This document shows, one piece after another, positions 18,289-27,893 of a stretch of 64,000 bases of DNA; position 1 is the stretch's first letter, and every line of letters starts with the position of its first letter. A model generated the notes under the pieces. The model was given only the letters and a program-made list of their open reading frames with translations. It searched no databases and had not been told where the DNA came from. The DNA is from Marinobacter sp. C7 (GTDB lineage: Bacteria > Pseudomonadota > Gammaproteobacteria > Pseudomonadales > Oleiphilaceae), in NCBI RefSeq assembly GCF_022343555.1, contig NZ_JAKQZH010000001.1:310001-374000 (forward strand), read 5' to 3'. A program made the translations under genes and the position numbers.

Positions 18289-18552
18289 ATGAGCCAGATC
18301 CCCCGTTTCCGCCGCGGTTTCCGGTTCCAGTGGGAGCCGGCCCAGGACTGTTATGTGCTGCTCTACCCGGAGGGCATGGTGAAACTCAACGGCAGTGCCG
18401 GCGCAATCCTGGACCAGGTCGACGGTCAGCGGGATGTGGAGGCCATCATCGCGGCCCTGCAGCAGCAATTCCCGGACGCCGGTGATCTCGGGGCGGATGT
18501 TCGTGCCTTTCTGAAAGACGCGGAACAACAACACTGGATCGAATTGTCATGA
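18289..18552 (+). CDS. pqqD: PqqA-binding chaperone PqqD
   Basis: This 87-aa RRE-type peptide chaperone presents PqqA to the radical-SAM enzyme PqqE. The family features are [20 protein letters not shown], the '[15 protein letters not shown]' strand-helix and a helical C-terminus. The ATG at 18289 (MSQIPRF) is chosen because it gives the normal PqqD N-terminus; the frame is open further upstream inside pqqC. It overlaps pqqE by 4 bases. It is a separate gene here, not fused to PqqC or PqqE. Confidence 0.95.
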   Translation: MSQIPRFRRGFRFQWEPAQDCYVLLYPEGMVKLNGSAGAILDQVDGQRDVEAIIAALQQQFPDAGDLGADVRAFLKDAEQQHWIELS

Positions 18553-19706
18553 CGAGCGCTGGCGCACCGGTACCGGTCAACAACCCGCACCAGGCAGGGC
18601 CGCCCCTGTGGCTGCTGGCGGAGCTGACCTACCGCTGTCCGCTGCAGTGCCCCTACTGCTCCAACCCGCTGGATTTCGCCCAGACCGAACAGGAGCTCAG
18701 CACCGAACAGTGGGTCAGCGTGCTGCGTCAGGGGCGTGAGATGGGCGCGGCCCAGCTGGGCTTTTCCGGCGGCGAGCCACTGGTGCGCCAGGATCTGCCC
18801 GAGCTGATTGCCGAGGCCCGGAAGCTGGGTTACTACACCAACCTGATCACCTCCGGGTTGGGCCTGACAAAGTCCAAGGTGGATGCTTTCGCCGAGGCCG
18901 GACTGGATCATATCCAGGTCAGCTTCCAGGCCTCAGATCCGGAGCTGAACAACGCGGTGGCCGGTTCGCGCAAAGCGTTCGAGCAAAAGCTGGCGATGGC
19001 CAAAGCGGTCAAAGCCGCCGGGTACCCGATGGTGCTCAACTTCGTGATCCACCGGCACAACATCCACCAGATGAACGACATTATGGCCCTGTGCGAGAAG
19101 CTGGGGGCGGACTACGTGGAGCTGGCCACCTGCCAGTACTACGGCTGGGCTTTCGAGAACCGGGAAGGGCTGATGCCATCGAAGGCCCAGCTGGTTCAGG
19201 CCGAGCAGGAAGTGAATCAGTACCGTGACCGTCTGGCGGCCTCCGGTTCGGCCATGAAGCTGATCTTCGTCACGCCGGATTACTACGAGGAGCGACCGAA
19301 AGCCTGCATGAATGGCTGGGGCAGCCTGTTCCTGACCGTGGCTCCGGACGGCACTGCGTTACCCTGTCACAGTGCCCGTTTGCTGCCGATTGGCTTTCCC
19401 AACGTGAAGGAGCTGAGCCTGAGGGAGATCTGGTACGACAGTCCGGGCTTCAATCATTACCGGGGGGACGACTGGATGCCCGAGCCCTGTCGCTCCTGTG
19501 ACGAAAGGGACAAGGACTTTGGCGGCTGCCGTTGCCAGGCATACCTGCTGACCGGCAATGCCGACAACGCCGACCCGGTGTGCGGCAAATCCCCGCACCA
19601 TGAACGCATACTGGCGGCACGGAGAGCCGCCGATCACGCCACGGCCGGCCTTGACGGGCTGGTATATCGCAATGCCAACAACTCCAGGCTGTTCTTCCGG
19701 GGCTGA
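18549..19706 (+). CDS. pqqE: PqqA peptide cyclase PqqE (radical SAM)
   Basis: This 385-aa radical-SAM enzyme forms the Glu-Tyr carbon-carbon bond in PqqA. The SAM cluster is C30-x3-C34-x2-C37 ([10 protein letters not shown]). The C-terminal SPASM region supplies cysteines for auxiliary clusters ([28 protein letters not shown]). It overlaps pqqD by 4 bases, and the following peptidase gene starts inside its last 12 codons, so the operon is tightly packed. Confidence 0.97.
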   Translation: MTSAGAPVPVNNPHQAGPPLWLLAELTYRCPLQCPYCSNPLDFAQTEQELSTEQWVSVLRQGREMGAAQLGFSGGEPLVRQDLPELIAEARKLGYYTNLITSGLGLTKSKVDAFAEAGLDHIQVSFQASDPELNNAVAGSRKAFEQKLAMAKAVKAAGYPMVLNFVIHRHNIHQMNDIMALCEKLGADYVELATCQYYGWAFENREGLMPSKAQLVQAEQEVNQYRDRLAASGSAMKLIFVTPDYYEERPKACMNGWGSLFLTVAPDGTALPCHSARLLPIGFPNVKELSLREIWYDSPGFNHYRGDDWMPEPCRSCDERDKDFGGCRCQAYLLTGNADNADPVCGKSPHHERILAARRAADHATAGLDGLVYRNANNSRLFFRG

Positions 19707-21531
19707 GCGGCTCAGTGCCTACGATGTCTGCGCCGGCCACATCCAGCGCGCCGAGCTGGCCGTGTCGTCAGCCGGATTGTTCTGGCTGGAAACCGACCCG
19801 GCTGATGGTCGGTCCCGACTCCAATGCCTTAGCGGTGGTTCGATCACAACCCGGGCAACCGGTCCTGCGGGGCTCGGCGGTCGCCTGAACGGTTACGGTG
19901 GTGGCTCGCTGACCGTACTCGGGGATCGTGTTGTCGCGGTAGCCGATGACCAGAGGCTTCTCTGTCTGAGAGCAGACTCTCCCCCGGTAGAGATCCCGGC
20001 AGCAGGGTCCGGTGCGACCTGGGGTGGTCTGGTGGCCGACCCGCATCGTGAGCGTGTGCTGGCGGTGCGCGAGCTCAACGGGCGCCAGGCGTTATTGGCG
20101 GTGTATCCGGACGGCGCATGTCAAAGCCTGCATCAGGGCGAGGATTTCTACGGAGCACCAGCGCTGTCCCCGGACGGGCGCCGCATCGCCTGGGTCAGTT
20201 GGCAGTTGCCGGACATGCCGTGGCACCGGAGTCGGTTGTGGATAGGAAAGCTCGATGACAACGGTCATCTGGAGGATCTCTGCAGCGGCGCCGCGCCCAC
20301 CGAGGGCGCGATCCAGCAGCCGGTATTCGACGGTGAACGGCTCCGGGTGCTCTCGGACCATGGGGGCTGGTGGCAGCCCTGGCGAGTCGGCACTGACGGC
20401 GAGAACCTGGTCTGGAGCGCGGTCAGCGCTCCTGATCTGGATCACGCCAACGCCCCCTGGCAGTTGAATGAGCGGCATCACTCCCCGGTCGGCAGGGGCC
20501 AGTGGGCCTGTGTGCGGTATCGGCGGGGCGTGGGTGAACTCTGGTTGGTGGCGGCTGAAGGTGGTTCCGGACACCGGTTAGCGGCCGGTTTTACGGATTT
20601 CAGATCCCTGTGCGTGCATGCCGGGCGCCTGTACTGCATTGCTCGCTCGGCCGGCCGTCTTGATGCCGTGATTGAGGTGAACCCCCTCGACCATTCCGTG
20701 CGGGTACTGGCCGGTGGCGAGCAGCCGATGGCGGCACCCGTTCTGCCCAGGCCTTTCTGCGTTCCAGCGTCCGGCAGCTGCGAACTGGACGTGCACGGTT
20801 TTCTCTACAAACCTCCGGGACCTGAGGAAGCGCCGGCCCCGCTGATTCTTATGGCCCATGGCGGACCAACCTCGGCGGCCTACCCCGTCTATAATGCCCA
20901 GATCCAGTACTGGTGCCAGCGGGGATTTTCGGTGGCCGAGGTTAACTACCGGGGCAGCAGCGGCTTTGGACGGAAGTTCCGGCAGGCGCTGGCAGGTCGC
21001 TGGGGCGAGTCGGATGTGGATGACATGGAGCGGGCGGCAGATTATCTCGCCGGCGATGGTCGCCCGGTGTACATCCAGGGGCGCAGTTCCGGTGGTTACA
21101 CCGCACTGATGGCTCTTATCGACAGCGATCGCTTCAGCGGCGGTGCCAGCCTGTTCGGGGTCACCGACCCGCTGCGTTTGCGGGAGCAGACCCATCGTTT
21201 TGAATCCGGCTACCTCGACTGGCTGCTGGGGGATCCGGACACCCACCCGGAGCGCTGGTACGCCCGTACCCCGAGGCATCATGCCGGCCGCATCCGCGTT
21301 CCGGTGATCTTCTTCCAGGGAGGTCAGGACACTGTGGTCGTGCCGGAACAGACTCGCGCCATGACGGATGCCATAAAAGCGCAGGGCGGGTGCCCGGAGC
21401 TGCACTGGTTCGATCAGGAAGGGCACGGATTCCGTGACCGGGACAACCAGGCCAGAATGCTGGAGTGGTTGCACCATTTCTACCGGAGACATAGCCGGAT
21501 GGCCAATGAATGCGCCGAAAACTTGAGTTAA
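19672..21531 (+). CDS. S9-family (prolyl oligopeptidase-like) peptidase of the pqq operon
   Basis: The 619-aa protein has an N-terminal beta-propeller-like half and a C-terminal alpha/beta-hydrolase domain with a complete triad: Ser472 in GRSSGG, Asp553 in GGQDT and His585 in EGHGF. The start at 19672 ([10 protein letters not shown]) overlaps pqqE by 35 bases; I cannot exclude a start slightly downstream. There is no signal peptide, so it is cytoplasmic. Peptidases of this family occur in some Pseudomonas pqq loci. It could trim the cross-linked PqqA, a job done by PqqF/PqqG in other species. No pqqF-type metallopeptidase is present here. Confidence 0.88.
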   Translation: MPTTPGCSSGAERLSAYDVCAGHIQRAELAVSSAGLFWLETDPADGRSRLQCLSGGSITTRATGPAGLGGRLNGYGGGSLTVLGDRVVAVADDQRLLCLRADSPPVEIPAAGSGATWGGLVADPHRERVLAVRELNGRQALLAVYPDGACQSLHQGEDFYGAPALSPDGRRIAWVSWQLPDMPWHRSRLWIGKLDDNGHLEDLCSGAAPTEGAIQQPVFDGERLRVLSDHGGWWQPWRVGTDGENLVWSAVSAPDLDHANAPWQLNERHHSPVGRGQWACVRYRRGVGELWLVAAEGGSGHRLAAGFTDFRSLCVHAGRLYCIARSAGRLDAVIEVNPLDHSVRVLAGGEQPMAAPVLPRPFCVPASGSCELDVHGFLYKPPGPEEAPAPLILMAHGGPTSAAYPVYNAQIQYWCQRGFSVAEVNYRGSSGFGRKFRQALAGRWGESDVDDMERAADYLAGDGRPVYIQGRSSGGYTALMALIDSDRFSGGASLFGVTDPLRLREQTHRFESGYLDWLLGDPDTHPERWYARTPRHHAGRIRVPVIFFQGGQDTVVVPEQTRAMTDAIKAQGGCPELHWFDQEGHGFRDRDNQARMLEWLHHFYRRHSRMANECAENLS

Positions 21532-21576
21532 ACTGTCGGTCATTACTACAACAATACGCCGACGAGAACAGCTCCC

Positions 21577-22740
21577 ATGAGTCATGACATCTCAGCGCTC
21601 CGCAAGTTTGTATCACCGGAAATAGTCTTTGGTGCCGGATCGCGCCGCTCGGTTGCCAACTTCGCCAGCAACTTTGGCGCCCGACATGTGTTTCTGGTCT
21701 CTGATCCCGGTGTGGCAGCGGCAGGCTGGGTGGATGAAATTGTTACGCTGCTGACCGAAGCCGGCATCCGGTCGACGGTGTTTACCGGCGTGTCTCCGAA
21801 CCCCAAAGTCGACGAGGTGATGGCCGGGGCTGAGCTGTACAGGTCCAGTGAGTGTGATGTTATCGTCGCCATCGGTGGGGGGAGCCCGATGGACTGCGCC
21901 AAGGGTATCGGCATAGTCGCAACACACGGGCGCAACATCCTCGAGTTCGAGGGCGTGGATACCATCACCAACCCGTCGCCGCCGTTGATCCTCATCCCCA
22001 CGACGGCGGGTACATCGGCCGATGTTTCCCAGTTCGCGATCATTTCCGATCCCAACCGTCGCTTCAAGTTCTCCATCATCAGCAAGGCGGTGGTGCCGGA
22101 TGTTTCCCTGATCGATCCGGAAGTGACCGAAACCATGGATGCCTACCTCACCGCATGTACCGGTGTGGATGCCCTGGTGCATGCTGTCGAGGCGTTTGTT
22201 TCCACCGGCAGCGGGCCGCTTACGGACACCCACGCCCTGGAGGCGATCCGGCTGATCAACCGCAATCTGGAGCCGCTGGTCAATAACATCGCGGATCCCT
22301 ACCTCCGGGAGCAGATCATGCTGGCCTCGATGCAGGCGGGTCTGGCGTTCTCCAACGCGATTCTTGGAGCGGTCCATGCCATGTCCCACAGTCTCGGCGG
22401 TTTTCTGGATTTGCCCCATGGTCTGTGCAACGCGCTCCTGCTGGAACACGTGGTGGCGTTTAATTTCCCATCGGCCGAGGATCGCTTCCGTCGGGTGGCG
22501 GAAGCGATGGACATCGATACCCGGGGCATGGGCCATCAGGAAGTCAAGAAACGCCTGATGAACCGCATCATCGAACTCAAGAAGAAGGTCGGCCTGGAAG
22601 CGCGGCTGGCCCAGCTGGGCGTGACCACGTCGGATATACCCCACCTGTCGGGGTATGCGCTCCAGGATCCCTGTATTCTCACCAACCCGCGCAAGTCGTC
22701 TCTGCGGGATGTCCAGGTCGTCTATGAAGAAGCCCTCTGA
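21577..22740 (+). CDS. ercA: Iron-containing alcohol dehydrogenase, ErcA-like
   Basis: A 387-aa group III (Fe-dependent) alcohol dehydrogenase. Visible marks are the nucleotide motif GGGSPMDCAKG, the PTTAGTSADVS segment and the metal-binding HAMSHSLGGFLDLPHG with further His downstream (LLLEHVV). The closest named type is ErcA, which in Pseudomonas aeruginosa sits in the ethanol-oxidation regulon and is thought to have a regulatory rather than catabolic role. It overlaps the sensor-kinase gene by 17 bases, matching the ercA-ercS' arrangement. The catalytic role here is not proven. Confidence 0.88.
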   Translation: MSHDISALRKFVSPEIVFGAGSRRSVANFASNFGARHVFLVSDPGVAAAGWVDEIVTLLTEAGIRSTVFTGVSPNPKVDEVMAGAELYRSSECDVIVAIGGGSPMDCAKGIGIVATHGRNILEFEGVDTITNPSPPLILIPTTAGTSADVSQFAIISDPNRRFKFSIISKAVVPDVSLIDPEVTETMDAYLTACTGVDALVHAVEAFVSTGSGPLTDTHALEAIRLINRNLEPLVNNIADPYLREQIMLASMQAGLAFSNAILGAVHAMSHSLGGFLDLPHGLCNALLLEHVVAFNFPSAEDRFRRVAEAMDIDTRGMGHQEVKKRLMNRIIELKKKVGLEARLAQLGVTTSDIPHLSGYALQDPCILTNPRKSSLRDVQVVYEEAL

Positions 22741-24388
22741 TACGCAGGATAGCAACTACGGAATTGGGGACCTGCTGGGTCTGGGCAGCCAATCGGTCCG
22801 AAAGAATTACTATCCGGCCCTGCAGGAGCGTATCGAGGAACTGGAGCAAGAGCGCAACCGCTACAAGTGGTTGTTCGAGAATGCTCTGCACGGCATTTTC
22901 CAGGCCAACCTGCGCGGTGGCTTTCTCGCCTGCAATCCCGCCATGGCGCGCATCTGCGGTTATGACAGTCCTGACCATCTGATCGGCAAGGTGATCCGGC
23001 TCAGGGAGCAATTGTTCTGCAGTTCTGCCGAGTTCGACCAGATTCGCCAGGAACTGCTGGATCGCGGCAGCCTCAGTGCCCGCGAGACCCGCCTGATGCG
23101 GGCCGACTACACGCCCGTGCCTGTGGCCATCACACTGCTGCGCCGTCCGGACCTGGGCCCCGAGGTGGTGGAGGCGTTCGTAGCGGACATCACAGAGCGG
23201 GTGCAGGCGCGGGAGAAACTGGAGCAGCTCAACCAGGACCTGGAACGGCGGGTCGAGGAACGCACCGAAGCGCTGCAGAATGCCATCCTCAGCAAGGACA
23301 AGTACCTGGCAGCGGCCAGCCACGACCTGTTGCAGCCGCTCAACGCGGCCAGGCTGATGATTTCTGCCTTGCAGGACAGTCAGCTGCCCGAGCAGGAAGC
23401 CCGGATGGTGCACCAGGTCCACCGGGCGCTGGAAGGGGCCGAGGAGTTACTGGCTGACCTGCTCGACATCTCCAAGCTTGACCAGCAGGCCATGAAACCG
23501 GATCTGGTTTACACAGATCTGGAGAACCTGTTGCAGGGGCTCGGCGAGGAATTCGAGGCGGTTGCCGCCAACGCCGGGCTGGACTTCCGCCTTCGTCTGA
23601 AACCTGCGGTGGTGCGCACCGACCAGCGCATGCTCACCCGGATCGTCCGTAACCTGCTGAGCAATGCCTTTCGCTATACCACCTCAGGCGGTGTGGTGTT
23701 GGGTATGCGAAAAGCAGGGGGCAAACTGCGCATCGAAGTCTGGGACACGGGAGTCGGCATCGCCGAGGACAAGCTTCAGGACATCTTTACCGAGTTTCAC
23801 CAGCTGTTGCCCCAGGGCACCGGCGGCCGCCAGGGGGTTGGTCTCGGCCTGGCGATTGTCGAGCGCATGGTACGTATTCTTGGATATCAGGTGGAGGTGT
23901 CGTCCCGCCCCGGCCGCGGGTCCCGGTTTGTGGTGATGCTGCCGCTGGCGTCGGCGCGGCCTGCTCCGGCGCCCTCCGCCCCTGTGCCACAGCTTTCGAC
24001 AGCGGATGGCTTCGACGGGGCCAATGTGCTCGTGATCGACAACGAACCCGCCGTGTTGGAGAGCATGTCTGTGCTTCTTGAGCGCTGGGGGTGCCGGGTG
24101 CTGACCTCTGCCAGCGAGGCCGAGGCCCTTTCCCTGGTGAACCAGGGAAAGGAACCGGATGTCATCCTGGCCGATTTTCACCTCGATAACGGTCGCACTG
24201 GCTGTCAGGCCATTCACGGCCTGCGGAAACGACTGGGGCGGCCTGTTCCCGCAGCCGTTATCACTGCCGATCGCAGCGATGAAACCCGCCAGCTCATGCG
24301 AGCCCAGTCTCTGCCCATCCTCAATAAACCGGTGAAACCGAATCGTCTCCGCGCCTTGGTGACCAGCCTGTTGCCAGCGATGCCCTGA
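22724..24388 (+). CDS. Hybrid sensor histidine kinase, ErcS/NahK-like
   Basis: This 554-aa cytoplasmic kinase has a PAS domain (about 45-165), a short coiled coil, a HisKA domain with His200 (AAASHDLLQPLNAARL), an HATPase domain (DTGVGI, then GVGLGLAI) and a C-terminal receiver with the likely phospho-acceptor Asp484 (ILADFHLDNG). No membrane segment is visible. The ATG at 22724 overlaps ercA by 17 bases. The architecture matches ErcS', part of the cascade that switches on PQQ-dependent ethanol oxidation in Pseudomonas; NahK-like roles are an alternative. The cognate response regulator is not in the window. Confidence 0.88.
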   Translation: MKKPSDTQDSNYGIGDLLGLGSQSVRKNYYPALQERIEELEQERNRYKWLFENALHGIFQANLRGGFLACNPAMARICGYDSPDHLIGKVIRLREQLFCSSAEFDQIRQELLDRGSLSARETRLMRADYTPVPVAITLLRRPDLGPEVVEAFVADITERVQAREKLEQLNQDLERRVEERTEALQNAILSKDKYLAAASHDLLQPLNAARLMISALQDSQLPEQEARMVHQVHRALEGAEELLADLLDISKLDQQAMKPDLVYTDLENLLQGLGEEFEAVAANAGLDFRLRLKPAVVRTDQRMLTRIVRNLLSNAFRYTTSGGVVLGMRKAGGKLRIEVWDTGVGIAEDKLQDIFTEFHQLLPQGTGGRQGVGLGLAIVERMVRILGYQVEVSSRPGRGSRFVVMLPLASARPAPAPSAPVPQLSTADGFDGANVLVIDNEPAVLESMSVLLERWGCRVLTSASEAEALSLVNQGKEPDVILADFHLDNGRTGCQAIHGLRKRLGRPVPAAVITADRSDETRQLMRAQSLPILNKPVKPNRLRALVTSLLPAMP

Positions 24389-24454
24389 CCGTACGCGATT
24401 GCGTGCAGGGTCTACACTTAAAGCACCACCCCCTTTGAACAGGAGACCCAGCGC

Positions 24455-24739
24455 ATGAACCATTCCGACACCGGACTGACCAATCATGAGGTGACCATCT
24501 GCCTGGCCGGCGGCGCCGTGCTCGGCCCCTTCAATGCGACCTGGACCAGGAACGAGGGCGGAGACGTCCGCGAGCTTGTCCGGGAGTACGACGCCTTCCT
24601 GCAGGGTGAAAAACAGCACCGGTTCAAATTTCACCTGCACGACACCTACACCAATACTGTCCATACCCTGATTCTGAACTTTGAGCAGGTGACGGGGATT
24701 TGCGACCATGTCCGCTTGCGGAGCCACGCCAACGACTGA
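24455..24739 (+). CDS. Small hypothetical protein
   Basis: A 94-aa protein with no signal peptide or membrane segment and no family I recognise. It reads like a compact alpha/beta domain: a strand EVTICLAGGAVLGPF, a charged middle, and a strand-rich His/Thr segment (FHLHDTYTNTVHTLILNFEQ). The ATG has an AGGAG 11-15 bases upstream, which supports it as a real gene. It lies between the sensor kinase and fumC, same strand, with 66 and 83 bases of spacing. Confidence 0.65.
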   Translation: MNHSDTGLTNHEVTICLAGGAVLGPFNATWTRNEGGDVRELVREYDAFLQGEKQHRFKFHLHDTYTNTVHTLILNFEQVTGICDHVRLRSHAND

Positions 24740-24822
24740 ATGGCGCGCGGATTGATACACACCCGCGGCGGCTTCGTACCTGCGGCTGGAACCTCAATGT
24801 AGACGGACGGACAGGAGGGAAC

Positions 24823-26199
24823 ATGAGCGATTACAGAACGGAGCAGGACAGCCTGGGTGAGGTCCACGTGCCCGCCGATGCACTCTGGGGGGCCCAGACC
24901 CAGCGTGCAGTCGACAATTTTCCGGTCAGCGGCCAGCCCATGCCGGGGATGTTTATCAGGGCCGTGGCCCAGATCAAGAAGGCTGCGGCCGAGGCCAATA
25001 CCAGTCTGGGCCTTCTCGACAACAGGCGCCGGGACGCCATCGTCGAGGCCTGTGATGCCCTGATCGGTGGCGACCATGCCGACCAGTTCCCGGTGGACCG
25101 GTTCCAGACCGGCTCCGGCACCAGCACCAACATGAACGCCAACGAGGTCATTGCCGCCCTGTGCCGGAAGGAAGGCGTCGATGTCCACCCCAATGATCAC
25201 GTCAACATGAGCCAGAGCTCTAACGACGTGATCCCCACCGCCATCCACGTCAGTTCGGTCATGGCGGTCAAGGAATCCCTGGTACCGGCCCTGAGCCATC
25301 TGTGCGGTATTGTCTACGAGCGTGAGGCGTTGTTCTCCGAACAGGTGAAAACGGGTCGGACCCATCTGATGGATGCCATGCCGGTGACCCTGGGCCAGGA
25401 GCTCAGAACCTGGCGCGAGCAACTGGCGGCGGCCGAAAAGCGCATTGATGCGGCAACCGACGAGCTGATGGCTGTGCCGCAAGGGGGCACGGCCGTGGGC
25501 ACCGGCGTTAATGCTGCTCCCGAGTTCGCCGGACAGTTCGTGAAATTCCTCAAGAGCAATACCGGCTATCCGTTCCGGTCCCTGGAGCACAAGTTCGTCG
25601 GTCAGAGTGCCGTGGATGCACCGGTGGCGCTGTCGTCCCAGTTGCGTGGGGGCGCCATCGTGCTCACCAAGATTGCCAACGACCTGCGCTGGATGAACAG
25701 TGGGCCGATCCACGGCCTGGCCGAGATCAGCCTGCCCGCCCTGCAGCCGGGGTCCAGCATCATGCCCGGCAAGGTGAACCCGGTCATTCCCGAATCCGTG
25801 GCGATGGTCGGAGCCCAGGTCATGGGCCTGGACAGCGCCGTGGCGATTGCCGGCCAGTCCGGCAATTTCCAGCTCAACGTCATGCTGCCGCTGGTGGGCG
25901 GAAACCTGCTGGATATGGTCAGCCTGCTGAGCAACGCTGCCACCCTCCTGGCGGACAAGGCGATCCGGGATTTCTCCGTCAACGCGGATAACCTCAATGC
26001 CGGTGTCGGCCGTAACCCGGTGTTGGTGACCGCCCTGAATCCGGAGATCGGCTACAGTCTGGCGGCGGATATCGCCAAGGAGGCGTATCGCACCGGTCGA
26101 CCGGTCATCGATGTGGCCGAGGAGCGCAGCGGACTGAGCCGGGCGCGACTGGAACAGTTGATGGATCCCCTGAAGCTGACCCGGGGCGGTCTGGACTGA
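24823..26199 (+). CDS. fumC: Fumarate hydratase class II
   Basis: A 458-aa member of the fumarase/aspartase superfamily that interconverts fumarate and malate. Signatures are GSGTSTNMNANEV (about residue 97), MSQSSNDVIPTAIH and the superfamily loop GSSIMPGKVNP (about residue 315). The ATG at 24823 is preceded by AGGAGGG. Class II enzymes are iron-free and oxygen-tolerant. Aspartase is less likely given length and sequence. The TCA-cycle partner mqo is 8 kb away, not in the same operon. Confidence 0.95.
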   Translation: MSDYRTEQDSLGEVHVPADALWGAQTQRAVDNFPVSGQPMPGMFIRAVAQIKKAAAEANTSLGLLDNRRRDAIVEACDALIGGDHADQFPVDRFQTGSGTSTNMNANEVIAALCRKEGVDVHPNDHVNMSQSSNDVIPTAIHVSSVMAVKESLVPALSHLCGIVYEREALFSEQVKTGRTHLMDAMPVTLGQELRTWREQLAAAEKRIDAATDELMAVPQGGTAVGTGVNAAPEFAGQFVKFLKSNTGYPFRSLEHKFVGQSAVDAPVALSSQLRGGAIVLTKIANDLRWMNSGPIHGLAEISLPALQPGSSIMPGKVNPVIPESVAMVGAQVMGLDSAVAIAGQSGNFQLNVMLPLVGGNLLDMVSLLSNAATLLADKAIRDFSVNADNLNAGVGRNPVLVTALNPEIGYSLAADIAKEAYRTGRPVIDVAEERSGLSRARLEQLMDPLKLTRGGLD

Positions 26200-26222
26200 C
26201 AAGCAAAAAGGAGCACTGGCAG

Positions 26223-26705
26223 TTGCTGTTATCGCTGGAATTGTATGTGATGCTGGTGCTAGCCAACGGCGCCCCCGTGGTCGCTGCCCGCATGCTAGGC
26301 GAGCGCTGGGACCAGCCTGTTGACGGCAACCGGCTCTGGTCCGATGGCCGGCCGGTGCTGGGGCAGAGCAAGACCTGGCGGGGGTTGGTCAGTGGCTGCC
26401 TGGCCTGTGCCCTGTTTTCACTGTCCACCGGACTGGGCTTCCTGTTCGGAGCACTGTTCGGATTCCTCGGGTTGCTGGGTGATATGGCCAGCAGCTTCAT
26501 CAAACGTCGGATGGGGTTGCAGTCCAGCGCCCGGGCACTGGCCCTCGATCAGGTCCCGGAAGCGGCCCTGCCGATGGTGCTGGCGGTATTCTGGTTGCCG
26601 GTCGGGTGGGGCAGTGCACTGCTGGTGATCGTCCTGTTCACCCTCTCCAACATCCTGTTTTCCCCCTTGCTGCATCGACTTGGCATTCGCGACAAACCGC
26701 ACTGA
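26223..26705 (+). CDS. CarS-like (CDP-archaeol synthase/DUF46) membrane protein
   Basis: This 160-aa protein with about five hydrophobic segments carries the DUF46/CarS signature SDGRPVLGQSKTWRG (about residues 40-54), the cytidylyltransferase-type motif of CDP-archaeol synthase. Bacteria do not make archaeol lipids, so the natural substrate is unknown; a CTP transfer to another lipid phosphate is the obvious hypothesis. The start is a TTG at 26223 with AAGGAG 9 bases upstream; no ATG gives a full family N-terminus. It follows fumC by 23 bases and may be read with it. Confidence 0.8.
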   Translation: MLLSLELYVMLVLANGAPVVAARMLGERWDQPVDGNRLWSDGRPVLGQSKTWRGLVSGCLACALFSLSTGLGFLFGALFGFLGLLGDMASSFIKRRMGLQSSARALALDQVPEAALPMVLAVFWLPVGWGSALLVIVLFTLSNILFSPLLHRLGIRDKPH

Positions 26706-26717
26706 GGGCGGGGCTTG

Positions 26718-27689
26718 TTACGGCCCCCGGGTCAGGGTGTGGATGGTAATCTCGGGCGGGCAGTTCAGCCTGACATTGAGCACCGACGTGCCGGCTCCCG
26801 GGGAGGTATAGCCCTGCATCCCGTTGGCCTGCCAGTAGCCGCGGCCGAGGCGGCGTGGGCAGTCGGAGTCCAGGGTCACGGGAATGCCGCCGGGCAGGCA
26901 GATCTGTCCGCCGTGGGTGTGGCCGCACAGGAACACGTCGTAGCCGGCGTGGGCCGCTTCGCGCCAGATTTCCGGAGTATGGCTGAGCAGGATGCTGACA
27001 CCCCCGGCGGGAATGTCATCCCCGGCCCGGTGCAGGTTGTGGACCTTGTAGAAGTGGGCGTCGTCCACGCCTGCGAGGAACAGCCGTTGACCGTTGCGTT
27101 CAAGGGGCTCCATCTCGTTCAGCAGCAACCGGTAGCCCATGTCCTCCAGTGCGGGCACCATACGGATGCTGTCATGGTTGCCGAGGACTGCATAAGGTTT
27201 GCCCTTGATAGCCGCGCGTAACCGGGCCATGCCGGCCAGCGCGGCGTCAACCGGCCCCCAGGTCAGGCGGCGGTAGTCACCCGTGAGCACACAAAGGTCA
27301 TAATCAAGAGGCTCGATCTGCCGGATCACCGCCTGTAGGTTGGCCTCGTCCATATCCACATGCAGGTCGGTCAGATGCAGGATGCGGTAGCCTTCGAAGG
27401 CTTCGGGCAGATCAGCAATGACGAAACGGTTGTGAGCGGTGGACAGTTTCAGGGTATTGGCCTGGGCCCGACGGAACAGGCCAACGCACTGGAGACAGAA
27501 CCGGATCAGGCCGGGGGCGTTGGTCAGGTTTTCCAGATGGAAGGAACGGTGATCCTTGCCGAAAACCAGGGCTTCGTATTCTTTCTCTATACCCATGCGC
27601 TGGCGGGCATGTACCGGCCCCAGGCGCAAGCCGAGACGATACTCCAGCAGTTCGTTCTGGTTTTCGGGTGCACGAGCCCTTGCCGTCAT
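26718..27689 (-). CDS. Metallophosphoesterase (calcineurin-like)
   Basis: The 323-aa protein has the dinuclear-metal phosphoesterase motifs in order: LTDLHVD, LTGDYR, LGNHD, SHTPE and CGHTHGGQ. This places it with YkuE/LpxH-like calcineurin-fold enzymes; there is no clear transmembrane anchor. The substrate is unknown. I chose the ATG at 27689, which has AAGGAAAG 5 bases upstream; the open frame continues 38 codons further without a better start. It is convergent with the CarS-like gene, 12 bases apart. Confidence 0.87.
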   Translation of the reverse strand: MTARARAPENQNELLEYRLGLRLGPVHARQRMGIEKEYEALVFGKDHRSFHLENLTNAPGLIRFCLQCVGLFRRAQANTLKLSTAHNRFVIADLPEAFEGYRILHLTDLHVDMDEANLQAVIRQIEPLDYDLCVLTGDYRRLTWGPVDAALAGMARLRAAIKGKPYAVLGNHDSIRMVPALEDMGYRLLLNEMEPLERNGQRLFLAGVDDAHFYKVHNLHRAGDDIPAGGVSILLSHTPEIWREAAHAGYDVFLCGHTHGGQICLPGGIPVTLDSDCPRRLGRGYWQANGMQGYTSPGAGTSVLNVRLNCPPEITIHTLTRGP

Positions 27690-27893
27690 TGTTCTTTCCT
27701 TGATGCCGAGCGGGTTATGGCTGAGTGCCTGTGCAAAAAGCGATGGCAAACCCTGTCTTTCATTATGGATGGCTGGTGGGCGGATGCAACCGCTCCGGAA
27801 CAATGTTCATGTTCTGTTCAGGGAAGTCCCGGTTTGGGGTTTGCTCGTAAAACTCATTAAGCTAGAGGAAAGGCATTCAATCCAGAGGTGACT

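Noticed and set aside
24646..26202. A 518-codon open frame antisense to fumC
   Set aside because: fumC signatures on the plus strand are unambiguous; the antisense product is rich in His/Gly/Gln repeats without family features.
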